DNA of 9,216 bases from Halovivax sp. (GTDB lineage Archaea; Halobacteriota; Halobacteria; Halobacteriales; Natrialbaceae). A program made the translations under genes and the position numbers. Below are positions 1-5,569 of the stretch, piece by piece; the first letter of the stretch is position 1; each line of letters begins with the position of its first letter. Below the pieces are notes generated by a model. The model searched no databases and was not told the origin of the DNA. It saw nothing but the letters and a program-made list of their open reading frames with translations. Location: the NCBI GenBank assembly GCA_007135505.1, contig SLIS01000413.1, forward strand, positions 1-9,216, given 5' to 3'.

Positions 1-76
1 CGAAGAATACCCCGACCATGAAGCCGAAGCCGACGAACAGTACGAGGAGTTCGATCCCAAGTCCTAAAACCTCCAT
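1..76 (-). CDS. TauE/SafE-type sulfur-anion permease, N-terminal fragment (runs off left edge)
   Basis: Only the first 25 codons are inside the window; the gene continues beyond base 1. They start at the ATG whose complement is at 74-76 and encode MEVLGLGIELLVLFVGFGF followed by more hydrophobic residues, one continuous membrane segment. This beginning matches how haloarchaeal TauE/SafE (sulfite/organosulfonate exporter) proteins start. The start lies two bases after the stop of the upstream microprotein gene, so the two are surely co-transcribed. Family role: export of sulfite or related anions across the cytoplasmic membrane, which suits a neighbourhood containing a persulfide dioxygenase that would produce sulfite. 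The family call rests on a short N-terminus plus context; another polytopic membrane protein is possible. Confidence 0.6.
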   Translation of the reverse strand, partial: MEVLGLGIELLVLFVGFGFMVGVFF

Positions 77-78
77 CG

Positions 79-228
79 TTAGGCTGACTCGATCGTCTCG
101 ATAACTGACGGTCCGACGCTCTGTTCGATGGCCCCGTAGCCGAAGTAGAAGACGACTGCTTCGACGAGTACGGCGATGACGACGAGCGCTGCCTGCGCTG
201 CTGGGGGCAGGATCGCCAATTCAATCAT
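79..228 (-). CDS. 49-residue membrane microprotein, DUF7512-like
   Basis: A short gene of 50 codons including TAA. The product begins MIELAILPPAAQAALVVIAV and ends with IETIESA. Residues about 10-32 form one hydrophobic helix with a Glu inside it (VLVEAVVFYFGYG), followed by a short cytoplasmic or amphipathic tail. Small haloarchaeal proteins of this pattern are catalogued, from memory, as DUF7512; their function is unknown. It is the first gene of the operon with the TauE/SafE permease, two bases apart, so it may be a small subunit or regulator of that transporter (inference). The TATA box near 303-310 would give a leader of about 50 bases. The start is set by the downstream-gene spacing, the length match and the absence of upstream in-frame coding character. 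Confidence 0.72.
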   Translation of the reverse strand: MIELAILPPAAQAALVVIAVLVEAVVFYFGYGAIEQSVGPSVIETIESA

Positions 229-302
229 TGCGAACGACCCCGTTCGATTTTGGTTGTGGGCGAATCATGATTTTCTACTCATCATCTCCTACCCGGAGAG
301 AC

Positions 303-336
303 GGTATAACGCTTTTGGGATAGGCGCACAATATTA
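303..336 (-). promoter_or_regulatory. Promoter of the microprotein-tauE operon with upstream TATTGTG element
   Basis: Read on the minus strand: CCCAAAAGCG (BRE-like) followed by TTATACC (complement about 304-310), a typical haloarchaeal BRE/TATA pair. About 20 bases further upstream lies AATATTGTGCG (complement of 325-335), an AT-rich element that recurs at the tusA promoter and, as TATTGTG, at the rhodanese-MBL promoter. The start site would be near 279, leaving a leader of about 50 bases. The TATA call is visual; a regulatory role for the upstream element is inference. Confidence 0.5.
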
Positions 337-355
337 CTGGTGAGTATGTAACGAG

Positions 356-391
356 TATCCGACGAAAATATCTCCGTAAGTTATTCGGATA
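356..391. repeat. Inverted repeat TATCCGA-N22-TCGGATA
   Basis: A perfect 7-bp inverted repeat (356-362 and 385-391) in the divergent intergenic region 229-562. That region is 334 bases without a gene and otherwise holds the two promoters reported separately. The arms are two helical turns or more apart, so this could be a dimer-of-dimers operator or a hairpin in an unsuspected transcript. No poly-T follows, so it is not a convincing terminator. Chance occurrence is possible. Confidence 0.3.
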
Positions 392-523
392 TAGACGATC
401 GGACGTCAGCCGAAGTGAGAAGCGGCGCGGTCTCCCCAGAGGTCCCGGATGTCGGTAAACTATTCAGTCGTGGGTCCACCTGATAGCGAGGACCGCGAGA
501 CAGGTCGCGAACGGTATTGGCCA

Positions 524-541
524 CACAAAACAATATTATAC
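524..541 (+). promoter_or_regulatory. Promoter of the tandem Usp gene
   Basis: CACAAAA (BRE-like, 524-530) is followed by CAATATTATA (531-540). The TATA core lies 24-30 bases before the ATG at 563, which fits a leaderless transcript and decides the start of the Usp gene. Confidence 0.6.
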
Positions 542-562
542 CGTGGTCCCCTACGTCATGTC

Positions 563-1408
563 ATGAAAGTCGTCTGCGCGACCGACCTCTCGGCAGCGAG
601 TGAGGCTACTATCGAGAACGAGACCTGCCTCGAGTGTCTCGGTCGAATCGGTGTCGACGAAATGCACCTCGTGACCGTCATCCCTTCGAACGTCCACGTG
701 GGCATGCCCGGAATGGACTTCGAGGGGCGACGAGAGCGCGCCCTCAATCGATATCGTCGCGTCATCGAGGACGCCGGGTTTACCGTCGAGACGCACGTAG
801 TCCGCGGGACGCCCCACCGTCGCATCAACGGCATCGCCGAGACGATCGGTGCGGACCTCACGCTCGTCGGTTCACGGGGAAAGAGTCCGCTGGAAAACCG
901 TGTCATCGGGTCGACCGCGCGCAACCTCGCGCGGACGAGCGACCGACCGCTTCTCGTCAATCGGATCGAACGCGGCGCCGACGATCCGGAGGTGATGCGC
1001 GAACACCTCTTCCGCCGAATGCTGTACGCGACCGACTTCTCCGCCAACGCGGAGGACGCCTTCGAGGCCTTCTCCTACCTCCGTAACGCGACTCAGGAAG
1101 CGACGCTGGTCCACGTGCGGACGCCGAAAGATCCCGGTTTGCCGGAGACCGAAGACCCCGAGGAGAAACTGGCGGAACTCGCGGGCCAGCTCGAAGAGTG
1201 GGGAATCGAGACCCGCACCGACGTGCGCGACGGAGACCCGGCGGACGAAATTCTCGCCGCCGAAGCGGACTACGAACCGACCACGACTCTCGTCGGGTCA
1301 CGCGGGCACAGTCGACTCCGCCGACTTTTGCTCGGCAGTGTTTCGGAGGAGATCGTCGCCCGATCGAGCGGGAACGTCCTCCTGGTGCCGCCAGGTCGAA
1401 CCGCCTGA
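563..1408 (+). CDS. Tandem-domain universal stress protein (UspA family)
   Basis: A 281-residue protein of two Usp domains, about residues 1-136 and 148-277. Both keep the nucleotide-binding signature G-x2-G-x9-G-(S/T): GSRGKSPLENRVIGS at 103-117 and GSRGHSRLRRLLLGS at 245-259, so ATP binding is likely in each. Both domains open with the family's first strand (MKVVCATDLS and RMLYATDFS). Cytosolic stress proteins of this family bind ATP and act as regulators or chaperone-like factors; the specific role here is unknown. Domain 1 carries an unusual CLEC pair (Cys22, Cys25) plus Cys5. The open frame extends 38 codons upstream to 449, but that stretch overlaps the promoter and has no Usp similarity; ATG 563 begins exactly at the domain and 24-30 bases after the TATA box. 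It is divergent from the tauE operon. Confidence 0.88.
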   Translation: MKVVCATDLSAASEATIENETCLECLGRIGVDEMHLVTVIPSNVHVGMPGMDFEGRRERALNRYRRVIEDAGFTVETHVVRGTPHRRINGIAETIGADLTLVGSRGKSPLENRVIGSTARNLARTSDRPLLVNRIERGADDPEVMREHLFRRMLYATDFSANAEDAFEAFSYLRNATQEATLVHVRTPKDPGLPETEDPEEKLAELAGQLEEWGIETRTDVRDGDPADEILAAEADYEPTTTLVGSRGHSRLRRLLLGSVSEEIVARSSGNVLLVPPGRTA

Positions 1409-1623
1409 CCCCTGCGGACCTGCCACCCCACACCGAGTACCCGATCCGTACCGACTACGACGACTGAACCGTCCGGTGACGATTCCGCGAGTGCAAGATG
1501 CAACCGACACACGAACGAGCGGCGCCACCCCGCAAACCACGAAGTCGGGTCGGAACCCCGCGACACCGACGTCGGCCCTAGCGGCGTGGGATGGTCGTTC
1601 GGCTATCTGTCTTGCGCCGTTAG

Positions 1624-1640
1624 CACAAAACTGTTATGTG
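1624..1640 (+). promoter_or_regulatory. Promoter of the thioredoxin gene
   Basis: CACAAAACTGTTATGTG contains a BRE-like CACAAAA and a TATA-like TTATG, whose centre is about 27 bases before the ATG at 1664. This implies a leaderless transcript and supports that start over an in-frame upstream ATG at 1586. The rest of 1409-1623 shows no coding or RNA feature that I can support. Confidence 0.5.
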
Positions 1641-1663
1641 GATCCCGATCCTATCACCGGACG

Positions 1664-2098
1664 ATGAGTGAATCCTACGACGACGAACGACAGCGGATCC
1701 GCGAGCAAAAGAAGGCGGAACTGAAAGCCCGCCTCGAAGGCGAAGCCACACCGGGCGGCGACGGCTCGAGTGCCGACACGCCGACCGAACCGATTGCCAT
1801 CGACGGTCCGGATCACCTCCGGACGGTCGTCGATTCACACGCAGTCGTCCTCGTCGATTGTTATGCGGACTGGTGCGGACCGTGTCAGATGCTCGAACCG
1901 ACGATCGAAGCCATCGCGACGGAGACGGAGGCGGCGGTAGCGAAGGTCGACATCGACGCGAACCAGGGACTCGCCCAGCAGCTCGGCGTTCGCGGCGTTC
2001 CGACGCTCGTTCTCTACGCCGACGGCGAACCGAAAGAACGCGTAAGCGGCGTCCAGGACCGCGCGACCCTCGAGCGACTCATCGATCAATACAGCTGA
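1664..2098 (+). CDS. trxA: Thioredoxin with charged N-terminal extension
   Basis: A 144-residue protein. The thioredoxin fold covers about residues 45-144, with the classic active site WCGPC at 70-74 (Cys71, Cys74), the preceding VLVDCYAD strand, the DIDAN segment at 97-100, and the cis-proline loop RGVPT (Pro113). It would be a cytosolic thiol-disulfide reductase recycled by a thioredoxin reductase outside the window. Residues 1-30 add a highly charged helix (DDERQRIREQKKAELKARLE) and a Gly/Ser/Thr linker, not part of the core fold but common in haloarchaeal thioredoxins. An extra Cys66 lies just before the active site. The start is set by the promoter. In this neighbourhood it could reduce persulfides or disulfides of the sulfur carriers (inference). 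It is convergent with the cupredoxin gene, 71 bases apart. Confidence 0.9.
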   Translation: MSESYDDERQRIREQKKAELKARLEGEATPGGDGSSADTPTEPIAIDGPDHLRTVVDSHAVVLVDCYADWCGPCQMLEPTIEAIATETEAAVAKVDIDANQGLAQQLGVRGVPTLVLYADGEPKERVSGVQDRATLERLIDQYS

Positions 2099-2111
2099 AG
2101 CGAGTCACGGA

Positions 2112-2143
2112 CGGGACTGATCTCGAACGGGGATAGCGTCCCG
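2112..2143. repeat. Inverted repeat CGGGAC-N20-GTCCCG in the convergent intergenic region
   Basis: A perfect 6-bp inverted repeat (2112-2117 and 2138-2143) between the convergent thioredoxin and cupredoxin genes. The place suits a shared transcript end, but the loop is long and no T-run follows in either direction, so a terminator role is only a possibility. Confidence 0.2.
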
Positions 2144-2169
2144 ACGACCGAACGGACGGCGGCGACCAC

Positions 2170-2673
2170 TTACTCCGAGACGACCTCGATATCTCCGACC
2201 TGCGTCGATTCGTGGAACCGACAGATGTAGGTCACCATGTCCGTCGAGGCCTCGAGCCCTTCTATCCACGCTTCTTCGCCCTCGTCCCCGATCGTATCGC
2301 TCTCGTAATCGTCGATAATCTCGCCGCCTTCGTCGCGGATTTCGAGGTTGTGTGTGGCACCGTCCGCGTTCACCCAACCGAAGTCGTACTCCTGGCCCTC
2401 GATCAGAGTGATAGTCGGGTTGTCATCGCCCTCGATGATGTCCGGTTCGACGCCGGTCCACGCACTGGTTCGGCCCTCGAAGAAGAACTCGTCAACCTCC
2501 TCCCACTCTTCGACGTCAATGTCTTCCGCCGGTTCGTCGTTGTCCGTGTCGTCTGCAGGTTCCTCGGGTACCGTGTCGTCCTCCTCTCCGGGACCGCCAC
2601 AGCCGGCGAGTGCCAGTACACCGGCCGTTCCCGCCAGACGGATCGTGGTTCGTCGACTGAGTTTTCCGGTCAT
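2170..2673 (-). CDS. Tat-exported cupredoxin (halocyanin-like) lipoprotein
   Basis: A 167-residue protein. The N-terminus has a twin-arginine motif (SRRTTIR, Arg7-Arg8), a hydrophobic stretch and a lipobox ALAGC with lipid-anchor Cys25. A very acidic Asp/Glu/Pro linker follows (about 29-60). The cupredoxin domain spans about 60-167. Candidate type 1 copper ligands are His108 (GATHNLEI), Cys151 and His154 (YICRFHESTQVGDI). The position where relatives normally carry an axial Met is Gln158. The protein would sit on the outer face of the membrane as a small blue-copper electron carrier, or a variant of one. The start at 2673 is chosen because the Tat signal begins there and the TATA box at 2701-2707 lies about 28-34 bases upstream; an in-frame extension to 2775 would run through that promoter. 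Its partner oxidase or reductase is not in the window. Confidence 0.82.
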   Translation of the reverse strand: MTGKLSRRTTIRLAGTAGVLALAGCGGPGEEDDTVPEEPADDTDNDEPAEDIDVEEWEEVDEFFFEGRTSAWTGVEPDIIEGDDNPTITLIEGQEYDFGWVNADGATHNLEIRDEGGEIIDDYESDTIGDEGEEAWIEGLEASTDMVTYICRFHESTQVGDIEVVSE

Positions 2674-2700
2674 TACCGTATCCAACGCTACGGACGGTTG

Positions 2701-2712
2701 TAAATAGCAATT
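2701..2712 (-). promoter_or_regulatory. Promoter of the cupredoxin gene
   Basis: Minus-strand GAATTGCTATTTACAACC contains a TATA-like CTATTTA (complement 2701-2707), about 30 bases before the ATG at 2673. This predicts a leaderless or nearly leaderless transcript. Confidence 0.45.
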
Positions 2713-3093
2713 CACAATGGCGAAGACAGTCCCAGTTCGATGGCTGTAGCAGATGGAAGGTGGGCCGTTCCACACGAGATATGCTACCGCACCCCGCGAG
2801 AGCGTACTCGAGGTTGCGTGTAGCGGGTCCGGGGTACCAGTGAGCGAAGGCCCGGTTCCCGTCAGTGGGTGGTCCCAGCGTGGTGGCCCTCGCTGACCGA
2901 TAAGAAAGCGCCCGTCGTCGGCACAATCGTGCCTCCGAAACCGAACGCGAAGTCAACGCCCCGTGACCGTAAGCGAAACGGCGATCGGAGATCGGTGGCC
3001 ACGAGATGATCGATCCCATCTGTATCGGAGTTCATTGTACCCGCGTTAGGATTCACTGGTGAGGCATCGACTGCGAAGAAGTGACGGAGGCGC
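2713..3093. other. Intergenic stretch without a supported gene
   Basis: About 380 bases separate the YeeE operon end from the cupredoxin promoter. Translations in all frames are Arg/Ser-rich or lack the acidic bias of haloarchaeal proteins. The only structure noted is a small perfect hairpin GGCAC-AATC-GTGCC at 2919-2932, without a T-run. The YeeE operon must end somewhere here, but no terminator is evident. Confidence 0.5.
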
Positions 3094-3552
3094 TTATTCG
3101 GCGGTCGTTGCGCTGGTGGCCGTCTCGGCCCGCTGGCTCCGCCAGACGCCCTGCAGATAGGCGCCGACGAACATGCCCGCGACCGCCCACAGGATCGTGA
3201 CGTTTCCGACGCCGAGGCTGGCGTAGGCCGCGCCGGGACAGATGCCCGACAGGCCCCAGCCGACGCCGAAGATAGCCCCGCCGATCAGGACGTTACGGTC
3301 GAACGGCTTCAACCGACGTCCGTACGTGTCGCCGGTCAGCGGCGCCCGTTCCCGTAATCGCGGCATCAGGGCGAAGGCGATTCCGCTGACGACCGCTGCG
3401 CCGCCCATGACGAACAACAGCCCGAAGTCCTCGAACTGCAGGAAGTTCAGGACGACCTCCGGGCGAGCCATGTGGCTGAATCCGAGCCCGAAGCCGAAGA
3501 TCAGCCCGCCGACGAAGATCAGCGGCATGAAGAGTGGGTGTCGGTCGCGCAT
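3094..3552 (-). CDS. YeeE/YedE family sulfur transporter, half-size, C-terminal-type half
   Basis: A 152-residue polytopic membrane protein with about four hydrophobic segments (roughly 10-27, 43-63, 88-110, 117-136). The GLSGICPGAA motif at 101-110 (Cys105) is a hallmark of the YeeE/YedE (DUF395, sulfur transport) family. The loop between segments two and three is basic (RLRERAPL, RRLKPFDR). Full-length bacterial YeeE, a thiosulfate importer, has two pseudo-symmetric halves in one chain of well over 300 residues; here the halves are separate genes. This one starts two bases after the stop of the partner half, so the two are translationally linked and likely form one transporter. The C-terminus ends in a short Ala/Thr tail. 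Substrate is inferred from family and neighbours; transport direction cannot be told. Confidence 0.87.
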   Translation of the reverse strand: MRDRHPLFMPLIFVGGLIFGFGLGFSHMARPEVVLNFLQFEDFGLLFVMGGAAVVSGIAFALMPRLRERAPLTGDTYGRRLKPFDRNVLIGGAIFGVGWGLSGICPGAAYASLGVGNVTILWAVAGMFVGAYLQGVWRSQRAETATSATTAE

Positions 3553-3554
3553 GA

Positions 3555-4112
3555 TTACGGACTCACCCCCAGTGCCATCACGACCTGTGCCGTACCGATC
3601 GCCACGGCCAGGAACGTGATTACGCCGACGATCGACGTCTTCGAGGCCGAGCCGACGCCACAGACGCCGTGGCCGGACGTACAGCCTTTACCGATGCGAG
3701 TGCCGATACCGACCAGGATACCGCCCAGGAACAGCCGCCAGGGCTGGACGTCGGTCAGCCAGATCGTTAGTCCACCGACCTCGTGTAGCTCACCGGTCGA
3801 ACCCGGTTCGTAGAGCGAGCTCGTGAACATTCCGGACTGGAACGTCAACGCGTACATCGCCGCACCGCCGATGATGCCGAGCGTGAACACGATCCGCCAG
3901 TCTCGGGAAGAGACGTAGCGCTGGAATCGTGATTGCTCGGAAACGTACGAGAGCGTCGACTCGAGGAACGTGCTCGCGCCGGCCGGAATGCCGGTCCCGA
4001 GGTAGATCACGGCGGCCCCGAGTCCGACGAGCAGCCCACCGATCGCGTATCGGCTAATCCCGTTCGGGAAGAGCGTCTCGTACAGCGCCGGTGCGATGAA
4101 TTCAGTTGTCAT
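3555..4112 (-). CDS. YeeE/YedE family sulfur transporter, half-size, GCTSGHGVCG-type half
   Basis: A 185-residue polytopic membrane protein. It has a short N-terminal amphipathic region, then hydrophobic segments at about 22-42, 74-91, 125-140 and 158-182. The signature GKGCTSGHGVCG at 141-152 holds Cys144 and Cys151, the residues thought to pass sulfur through cysteine interactions in this family. The GIPAGASTFLES loop (41-52) follows the first membrane segment. It pairs with the next gene (two-base gap) to reconstitute a full YeeE-like transporter. The upstream gene is the rhodanese-MBL protein, 21 bases away, so all three share a promoter. In bacteria YeeE works with a TusA-type partner; a tusA gene is divergently encoded here, which supports a thiosulfate or sulfane-sulfur role. 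Confidence 0.88.
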   Translation of the reverse strand: MTTEFIAPALYETLFPNGISRYAIGGLLVGLGAAVIYLGTGIPAGASTFLESTLSYVSEQSRFQRYVSSRDWRIVFTLGIIGGAAMYALTFQSGMFTSSLYEPGSTGELHEVGGLTIWLTDVQPWRLFLGGILVGIGTRIGKGCTSGHGVCGVGSASKTSIVGVITFLAVAIGTAQVVMALGVSP

Positions 4113-4133
4113 TCGTTCGAGAGTGCGCGGCGT

Positions 4134-5327
4134 TCAGTCACCGGCGAGCGACTCCTGGCTCGCGGCGCAGTTGTTCGGTCCGAGTTCGAGTTCGAACGCC
4201 TCGTCGTCGTCAGCCTGCTGCTGACCGAGGTTGGTCGGAATGATGTCCTCGTAGTTAGCGGGTCGGGGCGGCATATCCGAGAGGATCAACTCGACGAAGT
4301 CGTCTTCGTCCATCGTCAGGGCTGCCATCTCTTCGTTCAGCTGACCGATCGGTGCCGTGTAGGTACCGTCCTCGGCTGGTTCGGCGGCGTCGCTGAAGTG
4401 AGCGCCACCGATCAGCGTGTCGTCGGGTAACGTCAGCACGCGCTCCTGCAGGGACTCGTAGAGCTGTGCGGCGGCTTCGGGTGCACCGTCGTCGCCCTCT
4501 TCGAGGTCGGGACGAGCGACGCTCTCGACGAACAGTCCGTCGCCGGTCGCGAGCAACTCGCCGTCGAGCAGGTACGAGGTCATCCCGGACGTGTGTCCGG
4601 GCGTGTAGACGGTCTCGATCGTCGCGTCGCCGACCTGGAACGCGTCACCGTCATCGGCCAGCGTCAGCTCGTCGGCGTACGTGACGCCGCGGTCGACCGA
4701 CGCCTCCGGGATGACTCCCTCGACGCCCGTCTCGTCCAGCGCTCGGACGCCCGATATGTGATCCGCGTGAATGTGCGTGTCGATCGCGTACGTCAGGTCG
4801 ACACCGAGTTCGTCGGCGTCGTCGAGGTAGCGGTCGGTGAACGCCCGGAGCGGGTCGATCACGGCCGCCTCGTCGCCGTCGACGAGGAGGTAACCGAGAC
4901 AGCCACTCGAGGGGCGCTGGTACTGGTAGAGCGTCCCCGCGCCGTCGTATCCGGAGACCTCGACGCGCTCGTAGATTCGCGCCCAGCCGTTCATCCCCTC
5001 TTCGAGGTGGTTGACGTCGTAACCGCGTTCTTTGAGGGTACCAGCCACGTACTCGCTGGCGCCACCCTTCGCACAGAGGACCGTCACATCACGGTCGTCC
5101 GGAATCTGTGCAAGAACGTCCTCGTCGAGATCGTCGTCGAGGAATTCGAAGTACGGAACGTTGATCGACTCCACGTTCTCGCCGTCGATTCGCCACTCCT
5201 CGTAGTCCGATTCCATTCGTGCGTCGAGGAGCGTAATCTGCTCACCCGCGTCGATTTGTCCCTTCAGCTCGTCCGGAACGATCGATTCGATCTCAACGTC
5301 TGGTGTTGGAAAGTCCATGTCGGTCAT
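4134..5327 (-). CDS. Rhodanese-metallo-beta-lactamase fusion, persulfide dioxygenase type
   Basis: A 397-residue cytosolic protein. Residues about 12-122 are a rhodanese domain with active-site loop LCAKGGAS (catalytic Cys85). Residues about 128-350 are an MBL-fold domain with metal-site residues HIHADH (185-190), His245 (TPGHTSG), Asp263 (TGDGLF) and His310 (GAHF). ARPDL at 271-275 resembles the conserved block of ETHE1-like persulfide dioxygenases. Expected chemistry: the rhodanese moves sulfane sulfur and the iron-dependent dioxygenase oxidises a persulfide to sulfite plus thiol. The domain order (rhodanese first) is opposite to the bacterial PDO-rhodanese fusions. An acidic C-terminal tail contains GPNNCAAS with Cys387, outside both domains. 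The start ATG 5327 lies about 34 bases after a TATA box; a second ATG three codons in is an alternative. First gene of the operon with both YeeE halves. Confidence 0.88.
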   Translation of the reverse strand: MTDMDFPTPDVEIESIVPDELKGQIDAGEQITLLDARMESDYEEWRIDGENVESINVPYFEFLDDDLDEDVLAQIPDDRDVTVLCAKGGASEYVAGTLKERGYDVNHLEEGMNGWARIYERVEVSGYDGAGTLYQYQRPSSGCLGYLLVDGDEAAVIDPLRAFTDRYLDDADELGVDLTYAIDTHIHADHISGVRALDETGVEGVIPEASVDRGVTYADELTLADDGDAFQVGDATIETVYTPGHTSGMTSYLLDGELLATGDGLFVESVARPDLEEGDDGAPEAAAQLYESLQERVLTLPDDTLIGGAHFSDAAEPAEDGTYTAPIGQLNEEMAALTMDEDDFVELILSDMPPRPANYEDIIPTNLGQQQADDDEAFELELGPNNCAASQESLAGD

Positions 5328-5356
5328 GTCGTACAGTGCCTCGTACCGGCCCCTCG

Positions 5357-5371
5357 CACATAAGGGTTTTC
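5357..5371 (-). promoter_or_regulatory. Promoter of the rhodanese-MBL/YeeE operon
   Basis: Minus-strand GAAAACCCTTATGTG gives a BRE-like GAAAAC and a TATA-like CTTATG (complement about 5358-5364), 30-37 bases before the ATG at 5327. The nested inverted repeat at 5373-5399 lies immediately upstream. Confidence 0.55.
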
Positions 5372-5372
5372 A

Positions 5373-5399
5373 TAGTATTTCCCCTATTGTGCAATACTA
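5373..5399. promoter_or_regulatory. Nested inverted repeats, candidate operator of the rhodanese-MBL operon
   Basis: TAGTATT (5373-5379) and AATACTA (5393-5399) form a perfect 7-bp inverted repeat with 13 bases between, arm centres 20 bases apart (two helical turns). Overlapping it is a second perfect inverted repeat, TATTG-TG-CAATA (5385-5396). It adjoins the BRE/TATA of the minus-strand operon and contains the TATTGTG heptamer seen at the tusA and microprotein-tauE promoters. The pattern looks like a binding site for a dimeric regulator; which protein binds is unknown. Confidence 0.5.
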
Positions 5400-5470
5400 A
5401 TCGGGCGTTCGAATTGTCGACTGTTCACGTGTGCGCGATAGATAGTCTATATCGTCATAAGTGGAATCCC

Positions 5471-5496
5471 GATGAATTGCGGTTGTTCAATTCGTC
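5471..5496. promoter_or_regulatory. Inverted repeat upstream of the tusA promoter, candidate operator
   Basis: GAATTG (5474-5479) and CAATTC (5488-5493) are perfect arms around an 8-base spacer. The pairing continues outward as GA/TC after one G-T mismatch. Its edge is about 18 bases before the tusA TATA box, a typical position for an archaeal activator or repressor. A further GAATTG half-site lies at 5411-5416. Confidence 0.4.
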
Positions 5497-5511
5497 CCCA
5501 ATAATCGACAT

Positions 5512-5540
5512 CCTTTTATGCCCCGCCCCAATATTGTGTG
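5512..5540 (+). promoter_or_regulatory. tusA-dsrE2 promoter with overlapping AATATTGTG element
   Basis: CCTTTTATG (5512-5520) is the TATA box. The predicted start site is near 5543, with a leader of about 27 bases before the ATG at 5570. CAATATTGTGTG (5529-5540) lies between TATA box and start site; its first eight bases are a perfect palindrome. A protein bound there would block polymerase recruitment, so this is a candidate repressor site (inference). Confidence 0.5.
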
Positions 5541-5569
5541 ATAGCTCCAATACAGAGCATCGATACAAC

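Noticed and set aside
531..538. CAATATTA before the Usp gene as a fourth copy of the sulfur-promoter element
   Set aside because: It lacks the GTG part of TATTGTG and is explained as the TATA box itself.
449..562. In-frame N-terminal extension of the tandem Usp protein from ATG 449
   Set aside because: It overlaps the TATA box at 531-540 and lacks Usp similarity; the domain starts exactly at ATG 563.
2919..2932. Hairpin GGCAC-AATC-GTGCC as terminator of the YeeE operon
   Set aside because: More than 150 bases from the stop codon and no T-run follows.
2862..3035. Minus-strand small frame beginning MNSDTDGIDHLVATD
   Set aside because: The first residues look haloarchaeal, but the rest (RLRSRGVDFAFGFGG) is not acidic and there is no clear promoter; left as non-coding.
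4593..5363. Long plus-strand open frame opposite the rhodanese-MBL gene
   Set aside because: Antisense shadow; the minus strand has complete catalytic motifs.
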